A program made the position numbers and the translations under genes. From contig SBEG01000011.1 in the NCBI GenBank assembly GCA_009668975.1, positions 50,485 through 114,484 of the forward strand: a DNA stretch of 64,000 nucleotides, written 5' to 3'. Below, piece after piece: positions 9,463 through 18,097 of this stretch (positions are counted from its first letter, which is position 1; every line of letters begins with the position of its first letter). The notes under the pieces are model-generated. The model searched no databases, was not told the origin of the DNA, and was given only the letters and a program-made list of their open reading frames with translations. The DNA comes from Deltaproteobacteria bacterium. Lineage in GTDB: Bacteria; Desulfobacterota; Desulfuromonadia; Geobacterales; Geobacteraceae.

Positions 9463-10035
9463 TTACTGGATCTGGTAGAAGAAGAGTTTGTTGAACGCGT
9501 CTCTTTCGACCGTTGTGCCTGCGCTACGCACATCCACCAAGATGTCGTAGTTCCCGGCAGTTGACGGCGTCCAGGTCCAGGTCGGAAGTGTGCTGTAGTT
9601 CTGCACAATGGTGTATCCTGAGCCGGAGTTCAACCAGAAACGGTATTCATAATTTCCGGAGCCGCCACTACCTGCCGCAGTGAAGACAATTGGGCTCCCC
9701 GGGGCCTGAGGGCTGGCCTTGTCCGGTGTCAAGGATACGGCGGTAGCCGAAGCAGGCTGTATTTGATAGAAAAAAATCTTTTCAGATGCTTCGCGCAGCG
9801 CTGTGGAGCCGGCATTACGTACATCCACGAGGATATCGTATGCCCCGATGGCAACCGGATTCCAGACGAAAGTATTGGTTGTGCTGTAGTCTTGGACAAT
9901 TTCGAAGCCTGAACCCGAGTTGAGCCAGAAACGGTATTCATAGATTCCCGATTCACCGGACCCGGTTGCGGTGAAGGTTATGGGTGTGCCTATCACATGA
10001 GGGCTGGCCTGGTCAGCTATGATTGCCACATTGAT
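9463..10035 (-). repeat. Two tandem 95-residue modules in protein A
   Basis: The 3' 573 bp encode two modules of about 93 and 97 residues. The last one is nearly identical in protein sequence to the last module of the paralogue at 11537-13843, including the shared stretch around N-Y-E-Y-R-F-W, which points to duplication or gene conversion between the two genes. Confidence 0.8.
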
Positions 10036-11415
10036 CGCAGCCGGAGGGGGTGGAGGAGGCGACAGTACCGTGACCTTGGCAGATGTCGTGCCACCCCGGG
10101 AAGATTTTACCGTAATCACATTCGGCGGATTTGTCGTCAGCGTCTTAACCAGTGTACCTGTTGCATCGAGAGTATTCGGTAGTGCAAAATCCGGAACAGT
10201 GAGGGTCGGCAACGGAAGAACGCTGTCGCCTGATGCGGCCTTGATCGTCATGATACGACTTGCGGGGTCATAAGTGGCCAGGGATATGGTGACCTCATCC
10301 ACCGGGATTACCGGATGGGGTGAGACGGAGACAGAGTCCCTGCTGTTGCTGATCACAATTGGTGAAGGCAGCCTGGTGAAGGGAATCTGGGCAGAGAAAC
10401 TGCCGGATGCCCTGGTGTCAGCTGTCATGGCGACAGGAGTGATTCCCTCGCCACTGATGGTCAGAGCGGCATTGGATAAAGCTGTGGTAAAAATAGTGAG
10501 AGTTCCATTTCCGCCAGGTAAACGCTGGTACGTTGCCGAATCAACTGTCAGTCGGCTGGGTTGGGCCACAACCTGGGGACCGGGTACCAGGATCCATCCC
10601 TCATAGGGAGGATTTCCGAACAGATTGTTCGCCGGAGGTAGGGCCAGACGTACGGGATTGTCGATGTTTGCATTGTAAAAATTGGCGTACCAAAAGGGTG
10701 ATATCTGGGTTTTGTCAGCCCAGCCGAAAAAACTGCCCCACATGGGAGCACGGTCACTGGTGATGCTGAATTCCCACTCGACCGCTTCATAGGCCAGGTC
10801 CGCGTTGGAACCGGGAAAAGTTACCCGGATGCCGTAGAAAGGATGCGGCACCGGCCCGACCGACGGAGTATCCGAAGCGCCGCCGGCAGGCACCCCCGGA
10901 GCAGCAATGCCGGGATCGCCGCTATAGTGGCTGAGATCGTTTTTGCTGAGTGCGGCGAGACTGAAATTGGCTTCGGTTACGGCCGCATTGGAGAAGTCAT
11001 GAACGGCATTGAAGTTTGCAGGATCGGAAATAGTAATGGAAGAGAGCCCCGATGGAAGATCGCCGTCGTTGCGGTCAGTTGCCCATGAAACCTCGCGTTG
11101 CACGATATTCGCGGCAGTAAAATCGGCTGCGGTCTCGATATCGAAAAAGGCGAACCCTTTAGCTTTTAATGATCCCCTGATGAGCCGGTAGGTATAGGTC
11201 CAGAAACCGGGGGCCGTCGCGTTGTCCGCCTGCCACTCCAGGCGCATACCAACTCCTGTGCCGCCGCCGGCCTTGAAAGCCAGGGACTGGGCAATGAACC
11301 CGGGGATATGTTGCTGGCCGGCACGGCTGTCCATTGCTCCGGAGTAGACGAGGGCCTGAGCGATTGAAACGAAACTGAAGAGCATCAGGATGGTTGACAG
11401 AAATAATCTTTTCAT
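9463..11415 (-). CDS. Secreted modular protein A, two C-terminal repeat modules
   Basis: A 650-residue protein not assigned to a known function. It has a clear signal peptide (basic start, hydrophobic core, A-Q-A cleavage region near residue 21). The N-terminal 270 residues form an unrecognised domain with several Trp and Phe residues. A middle beta-rich region has the pattern V-D-x-A-T-Y and a later V-T-I-S-L-A-T-Y-D-P-A-S-R-I-M segment shared with its downstream paralogue. From about residue 461 there are two tandem modules of about 95 residues with the motifs Y-E-Y-R-F-W-L-N-S-G-S-G, W-x-P and Y-D-I-L-V-D-V-R, ending F-F-Y-Q-I-Q. These look like Ig-like or triple-tyrosine-type sandwiches. 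An AAAGGA site precedes the ATG. No sorting signal or anchor is seen after the last module. Confidence 0.75.
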   Translation of the reverse strand: MKRLFLSTILMLFSFVSIAQALVYSGAMDSRAGQQHIPGFIAQSLAFKAGGGTGVGMRLEWQADNATAPGFWTYTYRLIRGSLKAKGFAFFDIETAADFTAANIVQREVSWATDRNDGDLPSGLSSITISDPANFNAVHDFSNAAVTEANFSLAALSKNDLSHYSGDPGIAAPGVPAGGASDTPSVGPVPHPFYGIRVTFPGSNADLAYEAVEWEFSITSDRAPMWGSFFGWADKTQISPFWYANFYNANIDNPVRLALPPANNLFGNPPYEGWILVPGPQVVAQPSRLTVDSATYQRLPGGNGTLTIFTTALSNAALTISGEGITPVAMTADTRASGSFSAQIPFTRLPSPIVISNSRDSVSVSPHPVIPVDEVTISLATYDPASRIMTIKAASGDSVLPLPTLTVPDFALPNTLDATGTLVKTLTTNPPNVITVKSSRGGTTSAKVTVLSPPPPPPAAINVAIIADQASPHVIGTPITFTATGSGESGIYEYRFWLNSGSGFEIVQDYSTTNTFVWNPVAIGAYDILVDVRNAGSTALREASEKIFFYQIQPASATAVSLTPDKASPQAPGSPIVFTAAGSGGSGNYEYRFWLNSGSGYTIVQNYSTLPTWTWTPSTAGNYDILVDVRSAGTTVERDAFNKLFFYQIQ

Positions 11416-11462
11416 GGGAAATCCTTTCCAATCAACTTGATCACCAACATTTTAATTATTGT

Positions 11463-11504
11463 CACGCAAATAAGGGCTTCCATACGGAAGCCCTTATTTG
11501 CGTG
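11463..11504. terminator. Perfect 19-bp hairpin between the two secreted-protein genes
   Basis: A 19-bp perfect stem with a 4-base loop (ATAC), lying 32 bp past the stop of the 768-residue protein gene and 48 bp before the start of protein A. The minus-strand 3' flank is AT-rich but not a T-run, so it may terminate weakly, attenuate, or protect mRNA ends. The inner stem is the same sequence as the terminator at 9416-9439. Confidence 0.6.
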
Positions 11505-11536
11505 GATTTTAGTGCTTATGCGATTGGCTGGACCGT

Positions 11537-12406
11537 TTACTGTATCTGATAGAAAAATACGTTGTTTGATGCATCCCTTACCGCAGTTGAGCCGACACTA
11601 CGGACATCAACCAGCACGTCGTAATTTCCAACCGATGAGGGAATCCATGTCCAGGTCGGAAGCGTGCTGTAGTTCTGCACAATGGTGTAACCTGAGCCGG
11701 AGTTCAACCAGAAGCGGTATTCATAATTTCCTGAGCCGCCACTTCCTGCTGCAGTAAAGACAATCGGTGTACCCGGAGCCTGCGGACTGGCACTGTCCGG
11801 TGTCACGGATACGGCGGTTGCCGGCGCGGACTGAATCTGATAGAAGAATATCTTTTCAAACGCTTCGCGCAGCGCGGTGGACCCGGCATTGCGAACATCC
11901 ACCATGATGTCGTAGTTCCCCGCCGTTGTCGGAGTCCAGACAAATGTGTTGTCGGCGGAGTACTCTCTGGCGATCAGGAAACCTGCCCCTGAATTGATCC
12001 AGAAGCGATACTCATAAGTTCCTGAGCCGCCGCTGCCGGTGGCGGTGAACGTAATGGGCGCGTTAACAGTCTGCGGCGAAGCAACATCGGACACGACCGC
12101 CACGCCGGTGGCTGGTGTGGAAGTGGCTGTTATCTGGAAGAAGTTTATTGCTGATGAGGCGTCACGGAGTTCCGCTGATCCTTCAGTTCTCACATCAACC
12201 AGTATGTCATAAGCTCCGGCAACAGCCGGAGTCCAGGTCCAGGAATTGGCTGTGCTGTAATCCTGCGCTATGGCATAGCCCGAGCCGGAGTTGAGCCAGA
12301 ATCTGTACTCATAACTGCCAGTACCACCCGCGCCCGCGGCGACAAATGTAATTGGAGAATTAACCGCCTGAGGAGATGTAACTGTGGCTGCCAGTGACAC
12401 GCCCGT
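11537..12406 (-). repeat. Three tandem 95-residue modules in protein B
   Basis: The 3' 870 bp encode three copies of the same module family as protein A. Conserved points are S-P-Q at the start, G-S-G-G-S-G-x-Y-E-Y-R-F-W, a W-T-P turn, D-V-R and the final F-F-Y-Q-I. Copies differ mainly in the A/S-x-N-T-F-V-W region. Confidence 0.8.
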
Positions 12407-13843
12407 AGACGGTGCGACAGGGCTAGGCATACTAATCTGAACCGGTGCCGACTCGGAACCTCCCAATGAAGAATTCACTATGACGGTGGGCGGTGGAATT
12501 ACATAGTTTTTGCCGCCGATGTCCAGCGGTAATTGTACAGAAATCTGGCCGCTTGCCAAGGTTCCAGCCGGCAGATTTTCACCGGGAAAGAACAACTGCA
12601 GTGTCGGTATGGTGACAGAGTCTCCTGATACGGCCGCGACTCTCAAGATGCCTGTTGACGGATTGTAGACGGCTTCGCTGATGACAATCTCATCTACCAG
12701 CGGTGCCTGCTGCGCAGTAGGGGGAATGTCGACTGTGTTGGTCACGGTGATGTTAGCCGGCAGGGTCCCGGGGTCGGCAACTACACCGCTCGCGCCGAAG
12801 AACTTGCCGTCTTCCGGATTGTTTGTCGCCAGTGCCAGGTCGGAGATGCCGCTGACCGTCAGGGCTGACGGCACGTTGGTAAGGGCGAAGTTCTCCGGGA
12901 AGGGGAGAGCCGGGTTGGTCTGGTTGGACATCGCCTGGGTGGTGGCGAAGGTGCTGTGCTGCAGTCCCAGAGAGTTGCGCGAATAGGTCGCCTTGTCCAC
13001 GGTTATCGGGGTCGCGATCGGGTCGGTATAAAGCTTTCCGGAAATAGCGAATTGGTCGGTCTGGACGTCAAAGCCGTTGGGGCCCTGGACGCGGAAGTAG
13101 TTGGCCGGACCAGGTAGACCCGGCGGGTTGAAAGTGCTTCCTAGGACCGGGCAGTTGATGCCGGGGTTGCCGATATAGGAGCCTTCGGGCAGGACGATGG
13201 GCGCGTTGGTGCAGTAAAGGAATGGACCAACCTGGCCTGCCAGGGCGCCTGTGAAGACGCCGGTTTCGCCGATGCCGATGTCGGAAGTGAAGTTGATGGC
13301 CCTGCGACCCTCGGTGGCGGCCAGGGTGGCGGCGTCGACGTCAAACGTGAACTGACCGTAGGGGGTGGTGACCAGATATTCACCAACAAAGGGGGTGTCG
13401 ATGCGGATACGAACCCTGGCGAAACTGATCTGGTCTCCCGGCGCCGCTCCGGCACCTGCGTAGGCGGCCTCGATGGCCATGCCCAGCTCGGCCGCTCCTG
13501 CCCTGGTCAGAGCGCCTAGCTGGGGATAATCAATAATGGACCCACCAAGGAAATAGAAGAGCTCAGGCCCTATGTTGTCCGGGAAGCTGAGGGGAGCCAG
13601 CGGGTTAGGCTGCTCGAGAAGGCACATGCCGTTGGCTGTGTCCAGGCAGAGCTGGAGAGGCACTCGGTTGGTGTCGCGGTACCACAGGGGATAACCGTGT
13701 CCAATGTTCGGCTCGGAGCTGCCTACAACTTCCGGAACCACCGGTCCCACGTCCAGCAGTGCGGCCTGGGAATTGCCCGTCAGCAGCACTGCGAGCGTCG
13801 CCAGTGCCGGCAACAATGTTAGTAGTCGTCTCCATCGAAACAT
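11537..13843 (-). CDS. Secreted modular protein B, three C-terminal repeat modules
   Basis: A 768-residue paralogue of protein A, function unknown. It has a signal peptide with Arg residues, a Leu/Ala core and cleavage near S-Q-A (about residue 27). The N-terminal domain of about 300 residues contains several Cys residues (C-L-D-T-A-N-G-M-C; Y-C-T-N; N-C-P-V), suggesting disulfides outside the cytoplasm. A middle beta-rich region shares the V-D-K-A-T-Y and V-I-S-E-A-V-Y-N-P-S-T-G motifs with protein A. From about residue 480 there are three tandem modules of 90-97 residues ending in F-F-Y-Q-I-Q. An AGGAGG site precedes the ATG. The gene is separated from protein A by 121 bp holding a strong hairpin, so each may have its own transcript level. 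A structural or glycan-binding role is a guess from context. Confidence 0.75.
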   Translation of the reverse strand: MFRWRRLLTLLPALATLAVLLTGNSQAALLDVGPVVPEVVGSSEPNIGHGYPLWYRDTNRVPLQLCLDTANGMCLLEQPNPLAPLSFPDNIGPELFYFLGGSIIDYPQLGALTRAGAAELGMAIEAAYAGAGAAPGDQISFARVRIRIDTPFVGEYLVTTPYGQFTFDVDAATLAATEGRRAINFTSDIGIGETGVFTGALAGQVGPFLYCTNAPIVLPEGSYIGNPGINCPVLGSTFNPPGLPGPANYFRVQGPNGFDVQTDQFAISGKLYTDPIATPITVDKATYSRNSLGLQHSTFATTQAMSNQTNPALPFPENFALTNVPSALTVSGISDLALATNNPEDGKFFGASGVVADPGTLPANITVTNTVDIPPTAQQAPLVDEIVISEAVYNPSTGILRVAAVSGDSVTIPTLQLFFPGENLPAGTLASGQISVQLPLDIGGKNYVIPPPTVIVNSSLGGSESAPVQISMPSPVAPSTGVSLAATVTSPQAVNSPITFVAAGAGGTGSYEYRFWLNSGSGYAIAQDYSTANSWTWTPAVAGAYDILVDVRTEGSAELRDASSAINFFQITATSTPATGVAVVSDVASPQTVNAPITFTATGSGGSGTYEYRFWINSGAGFLIAREYSADNTFVWTPTTAGNYDIMVDVRNAGSTALREAFEKIFFYQIQSAPATAVSVTPDSASPQAPGTPIVFTAAGSGGSGNYEYRFWLNSGSGYTIVQNYSTLPTWTWIPSSVGNYDVLVDVRSVGSTAVRDASNNVFFYQIQ

Positions 13844-14670
13844 ATCATTTCCTCCTTTTTAATTGTGGCAAAGGGGAATGGTTTTCCCAACGCCGGTTAT
13901 CAAACTTCTTCCCTTGCCCTGTTTCGGGCACTTTCTCGCTATCCAGTTATAATTCTACCAATTGTGTCTGATTATGAGCACAAAGCGTACCATCACTGCA
14001 TAATTGAAATAAAGCGTTCAATATTAGGTGCTTGTGTGAAAAGTGATGGTGTTGGGATAAATCCTGTTTGAAATAACTTGCTAGAAAGGTGCCTTGCCTT
14101 GCCTGGAAAGACCCTGTATTTACGCACCGTTATGCGAAATGAGAAAAATTGGCAGATAGTAAAAAAATTTGCAGGCATTTTTCGCGGCTTTCATGGGTAA
14201 AGGTTTTTTCATTGCGCTGGTTCTCCTGACTTCATCGCCAAACAAAACACTGCAGGGTTATGGATTGAGCACAGGTTTTGCAGCAAGTAGAGCTATGAAA
14301 CGAAACTTTCCCTGGTGTAGATTTGAAATTTGTCTGTAATGTTACTGCGTTGTGAGGGGATTGCTGTTTTGGGGACATGGGTGGGAGAAGGTGAGAGAAA
14401 TTTGCTCCCTTTTCCGGAATGTTGGAAGAAAAGTGTTAGAATTATACTCTGTTGTGCCCGGAGAATAAAAACACAATCGATACATTTTTTTGCAGCCTTT
14501 GGCCTGTGGATTTGGGTTGGATCGAAACAATATTGGATACTTTTGATCAGAGGTTGTTGCTGGTGTCGAATACTGCTGGAATCCTCGCTTCGCTGCATCC
14601 GGATTCCGTTTTCTTGGACGAATCCTAATCGGATGTCCCTTCCGTCCCTGTTCTTTTCTGGAGAGGTACT
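13844..14670. other. 827-bp divergent intergenic region
   Basis: This lies between the divergently read protein B and dehydratase genes. I see no convincing gene: the longest open frames are short, Cys/Trp-rich and lack ribosome-binding sites. It is AT-rich near 14150-14180. A small hairpin (TGCCC/GGGCA) sits at 13915-13930 in the protein B leader. A TATACT hexamer near 14444 has a TTGGAA-like box upstream, but at a spacing of about 15, which is short for a sigma-70 promoter. Both flanking promoters must be somewhere here. Confidence 0.4.
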
Positions 14671-16593
14671 ATGATAAAAAGAACCGAATTGATTCGATTC
14701 GAAGCAGATACCTTCCTGATTCTACTTGCCTTTGTTCTATCGTATTTTCTCCGCTTTGATGCGCCATTTCAGGCGAGCTCGCTGGAAATATTCTGGGAGG
14801 GACTCCTTATCGTTTTGGCTGTCCAGCCCCTGGTTTTTCTTGCCGCCGGCATGTACCGAAATCTCTGGTGTTATCCTTCCGTCCGGGATGCTTGGGTTCT
14901 GGCCCGGGTCGTGACGATTTCCGCCACCGTGACCTCGGTTCCGTTCATCTACCTGCTGCGCGACCTTCCGAATGTCTGGTCTCTGGTCGTGATGGACTGG
15001 ATTCTGCTTCTGTTTCTGATATTTGCTAGCCGTCTGATCCGACAGCATTTCAGGGCTCCGGGTCAGGTTTGTGAACCTCACGGGAAATGTCCCGCCCTGA
15101 TCGTCGGCGCGGGCCAGGCCGGCAGCCTTCTCCTGAAGGAAATCGACAGATTGCCCCGTTCCCCCTACAAAGTCCTCGGTTTTATCGATGACGATCCGGC
15201 AAAACAGGGGATGTTTTTGCATGGTGTTCGGGTAGAAGGAACAGTTGGCCAGTTGCGGGAGATCGTCAGCCGTCTGGCGATCGAAGAAGTGATCATCGCC
15301 ATTCCGTCCGCCGAGGGCAAAAAACTGCGGGCTATCGTTGCGGCTTGCAAAGAAGCCGGGGTGCGGTTCAAGACACTTCCCTATCTCCCCGACATTATCA
15401 ACGGGAAAATATCCGTATCGCAGGTCAAGGATGTCGAGATCACCGACCTTCTCGGCCGTGAGCCGGTTATGTTGGATGAAGAGGCGATCCGCCATTTCCT
15501 CAAAGGAGAAATGATTCTCGTTACGGGCGCAGCTGGCAGCATCGGGAGCGAAATATGCCGGCAGATAGCTAAGTTCGGGCCGGAGCAGCTTCTTCTGCTG
15601 GATCATGCAGAGACACCGCTTTATCATATTCATCGGGAGTTGGCCGAGGCTTTTCCCGATTTGTCAGTCATTCCGATTATCGGAGATGTGAAGAACAGGG
15701 ACAAGCTGGCAGCGGTATTCGGTGAATACCTGCCGGACGTGGTTTTTCATGCCGCTGCCTACAAGCATGTTCCAATGATGGAGTCCAATCAGTTTGAAGC
15801 TGTAACCAATAATATTGGTGGTACGAAGATTCTGGCTGATGTCTCCCATCAATTCGGTGTCAGGAATTTCGTGATGATTTCCACGGACAAGGCGGTCAAC
15901 CCGGCCAATGTGATGGGGGCGAGCAAGAGAGCGGCGGAAATGTATATCCAGGCGCTTGCCGGGAAAAGCAGGACCCGGTTTACCACTGTTCGCTTCGGAA
16001 ATGTACTCGGCAGCAACGGCAGCGTCATTCCGCTCTTCATGGAGCAGATAAAAAACGGGGGCCCGGTGACGGTCACCGACCCGAAGGTAATCCGCTATTT
16101 CATGACCATTCCCGAGGCGAGCCAGTTGGTGCTTCAGGCGGCCTGTCTCGGGAAAGGGGGAGAAATATTCGTACTCGACATGGGCGAACCGGTGCGTATC
16201 GTCGATCTTGCGGAAGAACTGATCCGGCTCAGCGGTCTGGTCCCCTATGAGGATATCGAGATCGTCTTTACCGGACTGCGGCCAGGAGAGAAGATGTTTG
16301 AAGAGCTTCTCGGACAAGGTGAGGGGGTATTGCCTACCTCACACGAAAAAATCAGGGTTCTTGCCGCAGTCGAGACCGATTTTGTCACCTTACACAATGA
16401 AGTGAAACAGCTTCTGGAAACGGCCGAATGTCTCAACTTGCCAGGCATGGTTTGCTTGCTTCACGCGCTGGTTCCGGGATTCTGTTCCGGGGGCGAGGAA
16501 TCCGCTGTCGCGCCGGCCAAAGCCCCTCGCAGCACGAAAGTCACACGTCTCACCAGGGGCAGGTCGTTGCCGCCGAGAGCCGGTCTGCGCTAA
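14671..16593 (+). CDS. Membrane nucleotide-sugar 4,6-dehydratase (PglF/WbpM/CapD family)
   Basis: A 640-residue protein with about four hydrophobic segments in the first 130 residues, a CoA-binding-like domain (V-G-A-G-Q-A-G near residue 147), then a long-chain SDR domain starting at V-T-G-A-A-G-S-I-G-S-E near residue 284. The active-site region shows S-T-D-K-A-V-N-P followed by V-M-G-A-S-K-R, the T-D-K plus M-x3-K arrangement of PglF-type dehydratases. It converts UDP-GlcNAc to the 4-keto-6-deoxy sugar, the substrate of the PglE-like aminotransferase at 6224-7438. Length matches the family; the last 45 residues are a low-complexity basic tail not expected from the family. A GGAGAGG site precedes the ATG. 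It is convergent with the next gene, 16 bp apart. Confidence 0.92.
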   Translation: MIKRTELIRFEADTFLILLAFVLSYFLRFDAPFQASSLEIFWEGLLIVLAVQPLVFLAAGMYRNLWCYPSVRDAWVLARVVTISATVTSVPFIYLLRDLPNVWSLVVMDWILLLFLIFASRLIRQHFRAPGQVCEPHGKCPALIVGAGQAGSLLLKEIDRLPRSPYKVLGFIDDDPAKQGMFLHGVRVEGTVGQLREIVSRLAIEEVIIAIPSAEGKKLRAIVAACKEAGVRFKTLPYLPDIINGKISVSQVKDVEITDLLGREPVMLDEEAIRHFLKGEMILVTGAAGSIGSEICRQIAKFGPEQLLLLDHAETPLYHIHRELAEAFPDLSVIPIIGDVKNRDKLAAVFGEYLPDVVFHAAAYKHVPMMESNQFEAVTNNIGGTKILADVSHQFGVRNFVMISTDKAVNPANVMGASKRAAEMYIQALAGKSRTRFTTVRFGNVLGSNGSVIPLFMEQIKNGGPVTVTDPKVIRYFMTIPEASQLVLQAACLGKGGEIFVLDMGEPVRIVDLAEELIRLSGLVPYEDIEIVFTGLRPGEKMFEELLGQGEGVLPTSHEKIRVLAAVETDFVTLHNEVKQLLETAECLNLPGMVCLLHALVPGFCSGGEESAVAPAKAPRSTKVTRLTRGRSLPPRAGLR

Positions 16594-16609
16594 AAGTCTG
16601 CCGGCACCC

Positions 16610-18097
16610 TCAGGGCCGGTGTTCATACTGCGTTGAAATGAATCCGAGCAATTCCTGGGCGGTATCCGAAACCACCGCGACCTTTGACGGATCAAAAAGG
16701 ACATTATTCAGATACTGGAGCTTGAGGACGTCACCGTCCTGCAATTCCGGAATCACCCCGGCGAACAAAAACCCTTTCTCCGCGAGCCTTCCCGCCAGAA
16801 TCGCTGCCTCCCGGCTGCTCATCGGCAGATTCAGATACACCGCGTCGAGCTTTTTCTCGCACAGTTCCCGGGTGTGGTGGATTATCACCTCGAAGGCATC
16901 CTCGCCGATTTGCTGTAGTTCGATCGAGGCATCATTGAATGAGTCGTGCCGGACCTGGATTTCGAGCTGAGTTTCCAAACCGGTTCTGTAGACCGTTTCG
17001 CTCACTTCCCGCAGCTGCCTGTCCAGCCGGTTATCCGCGTAGATCCGCCCGACCAGCCCGGAATACACCGATGGAACATAGACCTCCCGCGGGTTCTCCG
17101 GATTGAGCCGGTAATAGAACAGCACCAGGGTCTGCCGCTGCCCCATGCGCTCCGAACCGATCTTCTTGAAGGCGACATTGTCCGATACATAGGAGAGCAG
17201 GATACCGGTTTCCCGCGCTCCCAAGGTCAGGTTGCCCTGCTGGGTATAGGGGTGAATGGTAACCGCCTCGCTGTAGATGCCGTAGAGCCCCTTGCCGCGG
17301 GCGTGTTCGAAAAGAAAGCGCTTCATTTCCTTGAACAGGCTCAAGCCGCGATAGCGGGGATCAACCATAGCTGCTCCGCATTCGGCGACTTTCGCCTCCC
17401 TGTGGTCATAAAAGAGGCTCAGCCCGCCGATGATCCGGCCATCGGCGGTAACCGCCACGCAGGTTTCCATCAGGCCATGGCGAATTTTCTCACTGATCAG
17501 GTCCGGATGATAGAAATCGCTGACGTAGGTATAGCCGTAGGTCCGATAGGCCAGCTGGGCCAGCGCCAGGGCTTCCCCTGGCTCCAGCAGGCGATAGCGC
17601 GGGGGGGCTTGCAGTTTCGGTGGCTCTTCTTCCACTGCGGCGCCGAGTTCCAGCTCGTGCAGGGCCGGTGCGACGCTTTCCGCCGGCAGATTTTTGACCA
17701 GTTCGAACCGCTTCCCCTCTTTTCCCTTGTTGATAAAAACAAATTCGTCCAGAAGTTGCTTCAGTAGGAGGAAATTCAGGGCCAGTCCCTCGTTTTCTTC
17801 AAGATGTTTCAAGTCAACGGGCAGGCCGTGATCTTCAACGGCGATGACGAACTGTCCCGGACGTTGTTCCAGTACGACGGCAACCTCGCCGGTTTCATCC
17901 CCTTCGAAGGCGCTTTGCACCACACTCATAAACGCTTCTTCAACGACCAGTTCGATCCTGGCGATCTCGGCATTGGTCATGGCGAAGCAACGGGCAAACT
18001 CCGCGACCCAGGCCTGCACCGGCCGCAATGACGATTTTGATGACAGGACCGTGGTCCTGGCGATGATCCCTTGTCCGAATGCAGGTTTATTCCCCAT
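16610..18097 (-). CDS. Fusion of degenerate RsbW-like HATPase and GNAT domain
   Basis: A 495-residue protein. Residues about 15-135 resemble the HATPase_c_2 fold of anti-sigma kinases: V-E-E-A-F at 52-56 aligns with I-E-E-A-F of the RsbW-like protein at 30749-31177, D-H-G-L-P-V-D matches D-R-G-L-P-F-D, and E-G-L-A-L-N-F-L matches the G2 loop. The N-box Asn is replaced by Ser58 and the G2 box is weakened, so ATP/Mg binding is doubtful. Residues about 165-330 look like a GNAT acetyltransferase domain (V-D-P-R-Y-R-G-L-S-L-F acetyl-CoA loop near 246-256), followed by about 160 residues of unknown fold. The start overlaps the LuxC-fusion stop by 11 bp with a GAGGAAC site, so it is the last gene of that operon. 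It may regulate or acylate within the pathway; function unknown. Confidence 0.75.
   Translation of the reverse strand: MGNKPAFGQGIIARTTVLSSKSSLRPVQAWVAEFARCFAMTNAEIARIELVVEEAFMSVVQSAFEGDETGEVAVVLEQRPGQFVIAVEDHGLPVDLKHLEENEGLALNFLLLKQLLDEFVFINKGKEGKRFELVKNLPAESVAPALHELELGAAVEEEPPKLQAPPRYRLLEPGEALALAQLAYRTYGYTYVSDFYHPDLISEKIRHGLMETCVAVTADGRIIGGLSLFYDHREAKVAECGAAMVDPRYRGLSLFKEMKRFLFEHARGKGLYGIYSEAVTIHPYTQQGNLTLGARETGILLSYVSDNVAFKKIGSERMGQRQTLVLFYYRLNPENPREVYVPSVYSGLVGRIYADNRLDRQLREVSETVYRTGLETQLEIQVRHDSFNDASIELQQIGEDAFEVIIHHTRELCEKKLDAVYLNLPMSSREAAILAGRLAEKGFLFAGVIPELQDGDVLKLQYLNNVLFDPSKVAVVSDTAQELLGFISTQYEHRP

Noticed and set aside
13880..14040. Possible c-di-GMP (GEMM) riboswitch in the leader of protein B
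   Set aside because: An ACAGGGCAA string is present on the minus strand, but it is part of a simple TGCCC/GGGCA hairpin, and the second conserved part is missing.
14330..14674. Plus-strand open frame of 114 codons before the dehydratase gene
   Set aside because: Composition is poor (many Cys and Trp), no ribosome-binding site and no family motif; it looks like chance in a long intergenic region.
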